Both the position numbers and the translations under genes were made by a program. This document shows positions 21,313 to 24,180 of a DNA stretch of 24,180 bases, piece after piece; positions within the stretch are counted from its first letter, which is position 1; every line of letters begins with the position of its first letter. The notes beneath the pieces were generated by a model that worked only from the letters and a program-made list of their open reading frames with translations, had not been told where the DNA came from and did no database searches. This stretch comes from a virus: IMG/VR virus record IMGVR_UViG_3300009504_000038, positions 1 through 24,180 of that record; one strand, 5' to 3'.

Positions 21313-22136
21313 TGCATCTGGCTTTGATTACCCCGATTCCGCTCCTGGACAGGTTTCGGGAGCTGATGGACCCCTACCACCTGGTATTGGCGCACCTCTG
21401 CCGAGACCCAAGATACCTGGACTTTTACTGCCAACGAGCAGCAGACGGCGATGAGGTCATCCTGGATAACAGTGTCCACGAGGGCCACAACGTCGACCTG
21501 GTAGACCTGATTGGTCTGACGCACACGCTGAGTGCCACCACCGTAGTCCTGCCGGATACCCCGTACCAAGCCGCTCGGACCGTGCAGCAGGCCCGGCAAT
21601 ACTACCAGACCCTGCGGACGGCACTGCCCGGGGTCAAGCTCATGGCCGTGCCTCACGGGTCCACCTACCTGGGATTCGGGGCCTGTGTGTCCCAACTGGT
21701 CGGTCTTGGAGTGGATAGCATCGGACTGGTCCGGGACTGCACCTGTTGGTACACCATCCGGGCCTATCTAATCCCACACCTGCGGCACGTCCTACAGCCT
21801 ACGCAGACCCTACATCTATTAGGTGGCGAATCTCAGCCAGTGGAGGTCTACCTGTTGGGCCTGGCCGTCAAAATGGCCCGCACTCCCGACCCGGTACATG
21901 GCACCAGTCTGACCACCGTGGGCATAGACACCTCTAAACCGCTGGTCCTGGCGCACCACGGGATATGCCTGTCCGACAAACTGCTGTTTGACAACGTGGA
22001 ACGCGAAATCGACTGGAATGGTCGGCCAGTAGATTACTTTGAGCTCGATAACATTGACTATGACCTAGCCAAAGAGAACATCCGGGTCTACCGGGCCTGG
22101 TTGGATGGTGAGGTTGGGGGGTTGGACCGTGCTTAG
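21312..22136 (+). CDS. dpdA: DpdA-like DNA transglycosylase, TGT superfamily (274 aa)
   Basis: The barrel-like chain shows YHLVLAHL (22-29), DEVILDNSVHEG (47-58), TTVVLPD (76-82), VKLMAVPHG (108-116), LGVDSIGL (132-139) and LHLLGG. These resemble phage DpdA proteins, relatives of tRNA-guanine transglycosylase that exchange guanine in DNA for preQ0 or a related 7-deazaguanine. D52 and D82 are candidate catalytic aspartates by position (inference). The canonical TGT zinc site is not evident; a CTC pair sits near 143-145. I start at GTG 21312, 7 bases after GGAGGG and overlapping the queT stop; a longer frame runs inside queT and is rejected. No preQ0 synthesis genes lie in this window, which fits import by QueT. 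Confidence 0.72.
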   Translation: MHLALITPIPLLDRFRELMDPYHLVLAHLCRDPRYLDFYCQRAADGDEVILDNSVHEGHNVDLVDLIGLTHTLSATTVVLPDTPYQAARTVQQARQYYQTLRTALPGVKLMAVPHGSTYLGFGACVSQLVGLGVDSIGLVRDCTCWYTIRAYLIPHLRHVLQPTQTLHLLGGESQPVEVYLLGLAVKMARTPDPVHGTSLTTVGIDTSKPLVLAHHGICLSDKLLFDNVEREIDWNGRPVDYFELDNIDYDLAKENIRVYRAWLDGEVGGLDRA

Positions 22137-24180
22137 TGATTGCGACAACTGCCCGTTACAGGGTAGACCGCAGGTGCTCGGTCAGGGCACCAAGAACGGC
22201 ATCGCCGTGGTCGGTGAAGCTCCGGGGGCCAGTGAGGTGTCCCGCCGGGAGCCGTTTGTCGGCTCATCCGGTCAGCTGCTCCGGGCCACACTGAGAGCAG
22301 CCAGCATAGACGACTCCAAGCTCTGGGTCACGAACACCTGTTTGTGTCGGCCCGAGGGCAACGCTACTCCGACCCAAGACGCAATCGATGCGTGTCGGCC
22401 CCGGCTGTTGGCCGAGCTCCAGGGCATCCGGAAAATCCTGCTCTGTGGCAACACGCCGCTCCGGGCTTTGACCCCCTACAAATCGGTAGCCAAAACTCGG
22501 GGCATGGCTTTGTGGCTCGATGACCTGGACGCTCTGGCCGTGTCAACCTGGCACCCAGCTAAATGCCTGTATGTGTTCGATGATTTCCGTGACTTCGCCA
22601 AGGACGTGGAGAAGTTTTCGCTCTTGGCTCCTACACGAGAGTCCGCTGCTCAGCTGCCACCGCCAAGGGTCCGGATGTGTCGCTCGGTACGGGACGTGCG
22701 CGAAATGCACCAGGCCCTCCGGGACACGAACCTGCTGGTATGCGACCTGGAGACCTCGGGCAAGCGTTTGATACAGGCCCAGATAATCCTGGTCACGCTC
22801 CAAGGCACACCGGAGCTGGCCTGGCAGGTGCCTAGTCGGCTGCTGCGTATCCGCCAAGTGGTTGACCTGCTCCGGGACCTGCTTGAAAATCCTCCATACC
22901 CTACCGCAGGTCACAATGCGATGTTCGACTCCAAGTTTCTGCTGCACTACCTCGGAATCGACTGGCGACCGACTCATGACACAATGCTGGCGCACTACCT
23001 TATAGATGAACGGTCTGCCGAGGCCGACACTGGCGCAGGCGGTGAAGCTCTCAAAGTGCATGGCCTCAAGGTCCTGGCCCGGGAATACTACAACATCCCG
23101 GATTACGAAGAACCGCTGGCTCTGTACCTGCGGAAAATTAAGGCCGACCGCAAGAAGTTAGGCGATTTGACCCCCACCACCTTTGGTGACATCCCGCTCG
23201 AAATGCTTAGCCCGTATGCTGCCCGGGACACCCAGATAACCAGGCTGTTGGTCGACCCCCTAAACCAGTTGGTGCAGGAGGAGCCCAACCTGGTCCCAGT
23301 GCTTGAGGACATCCTGCTCCCGGCCAGCATGGCTCTGCGGGACATCGAGCGGTTGGGCATCACCATCAACGTCGATTATCTGCGGGATTTGCGGACCCAA
23401 TACATGACCGAGATAGAGACCGCCGCTCAGAAAATCGTGGCTCTCAATGGCGAGGACCTCAACCTGAACAGTCCGGTACAGTTGGCCAAGTTGCTTTACG
23501 ACAAGCTCAGGTTGCCCCAGCTCAAGGGCCGTTCCACCGACCGGGAGTGCCTGCGCTACCTCCGGGATAGACATGAGATAGCTGGTCTTATCCAAACGCA
23601 CCGGACCCGGACCAAGCTGGTAGGCACCTACGTCGACGGCATCCTGGAACGGGTCGACCCGGACGGCAGGGTGCGAACCAGTTTCCTGGTCCACGGCACG
23701 GTCAGCGGTCGGCTCAGCTCACGCGACCCCAACCTCCAGAACATCCCCAACTATGACGCACCGGAGATTCGCCGGGCCTTCGTGGCCACGCCGGGATGGG
23801 TCTTGCTGAACGCCGACTACAGCCAAATCGAGGTCCGGATAGCGGCCTGGTACGCAGAGGACCAGGGGCTCATCGAGGCTTACACCAAGGGTTACGATAT
23901 CCACCGGACCACGGCCAGCCAAATGTTCCGGGTCGACCCCGATAAGGTGACTGCACATCAGCGGCAACTGGCCAAAAGAACAGTGTTCGCCATTCTGTAC
24001 GGCGCGGCAGCACAGGCGTTGGCCGCAGAGTTTAAGGTCTCCATAAACCAGGCTCAGAAGTACATCACAGATTTCTTGGACCGTTTTGACGGCCTGGCCG
24101 AATGGATTGCAGCGCAGCAAGAACAGGCTATGACTCATGGGTATGTGGAGTCGATGTTTGGCCGCAAACGCAGGTTCCCG
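22129..24180 (+). CDS. Family 4 uracil-DNA glycosylase fused to family A DNA polymerase (partial, right edge)
   Basis: The frame is open for 684 codons to the window edge. Residues 1-165 are a family 4 UDG: Fe-S cysteines C5, C8, C73 and C89, GEAPG (29-33) with EPFVGSSGQLL, and WHP (141-143). Residues about 200-375 are a 3'-5' exonuclease: DLE (206-208), NAMFD (263-267), Y363 and D367. Residues about 395 onward are Pol I-like: DPNLQNIP, motif A DYSQIEVR (563-570), motif B RQLAKRTVFAILYG (612-625). Motif C would lie past the edge. It would replicate phage DNA while removing or sensing uracil. All key residues seen are intact. The GTG at 22129 follows GGGGGG and overlaps the dpdA stop by 8 bases. 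The fusion in one chain is unusual. Confidence 0.9.
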   Translation, partial: MLSDCDNCPLQGRPQVLGQGTKNGIAVVGEAPGASEVSRREPFVGSSGQLLRATLRAASIDDSKLWVTNTCLCRPEGNATPTQDAIDACRPRLLAELQGIRKILLCGNTPLRALTPYKSVAKTRGMALWLDDLDALAVSTWHPAKCLYVFDDFRDFAKDVEKFSLLAPTRESAAQLPPPRVRMCRSVRDVREMHQALRDTNLLVCDLETSGKRLIQAQIILVTLQGTPELAWQVPSRLLRIRQVVDLLRDLLENPPYPTAGHNAMFDSKFLLHYLGIDWRPTHDTMLAHYLIDERSAEADTGAGGEALKVHGLKVLAREYYNIPDYEEPLALYLRKIKADRKKLGDLTPTTFGDIPLEMLSPYAARDTQITRLLVDPLNQLVQEEPNLVPVLEDILLPASMALRDIERLGITINVDYLRDLRTQYMTEIETAAQKIVALNGEDLNLNSPVQLAKLLYDKLRLPQLKGRSTDRECLRYLRDRHEIAGLIQTHRTRTKLVGTYVDGILERVDPDGRVRTSFLVHGTVSGRLSSRDPNLQNIPNYDAPEIRRAFVATPGWVLLNADYSQIEVRIAAWYAEDQGLIEAYTKGYDIHRTTASQMFRVDPDKVTAHQRQLAKRTVFAILYGAAAQALAAEFKVSINQAQKYITDFLDRFDGLAEWIAAQQEQAMTHGYVESMFGRKRRFP

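Noticed and set aside
1-24180. tRNA genes, insertion sequences, integrase or attachment site
   Set aside because: No cloverleaf, transposase or recombinase motif, or att-like duplication was found by reading; a covariance-model tRNA scan was not possible here.

Overview
The window is one end-to-middle stretch of a tailed double-stranded DNA phage or prophage (Caudoviricetes). This rests on a terminase small/large pair, a Mu gp29-like portal fused to a MuF domain, a Mu I-like head protease, a primase-helicase and a family A DNA polymerase. GC content looks high (by eye a little under 60%). Shine-Dalgarno sites are strong (AGGAGG-like) and GTG/TTG starts are frequent. Genes overlap by 4-14 bases and promoters have TATAAT boxes. 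The host cannot be named; a Gram-positive or other strong-SD bacterium fits best.

Layout. Everything from 20464 down to 1 is read on the minus strand and everything from 20586 up on the plus strand, divided by a compact divergent promoter region flanked by two XRE-type HTH genes. Reading leftward: HTH regulator, DnaG-type primase/RepA-like helicase, a sigma70-type promoter at its stop codon, then a run of about a dozen tiny, mostly cysteine-rich genes (18168-15003) that includes a 25-residue and a 58-residue membrane protein. Next comes a 21-bp-phased iteron array with a large inverted repeat (14744-15235), then the head operon: a small ORF, terS, terL, portal-MuF, five accessory proteins, two small unknowns and a ChaB-domain/Mu I-like protease that runs off the left edge.

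The most unusual region is 10102-1291, between portal-MuF and protease. Four proteins there carry nine copies of a GGxGSG(NW/HH)-type glycine-rich motif that punctuates enzymatic modules. The modules are five JAB/MPN-like HxH...SxxD metalloprotease domains, an HD phosphohydrolase domain, an R-S-ExE ADP-ribosyltransferase-like domain, a RelA/SpoT-like nucleotidyltransferase domain and one recurrent phage domain of unknown role. Three of the proteins share a small Cys-rich N-terminal domain. My inference is a tagged, modular set of effectors carried in or matured with the head.

The plus-strand arm holds an XRE regulator, a QueT-like queuosine-precursor transporter, a DpdA-like (TGT superfamily) DNA transglycosylase and a family 4 uracil-DNA glycosylase fused to a family A DNA polymerase, all overlapping. 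This suggests a salvage-type 7-deazaguanine DNA modification route: import the base, then swap it into DNA, next to a replicative polymerase with its own uracil-removal domain.
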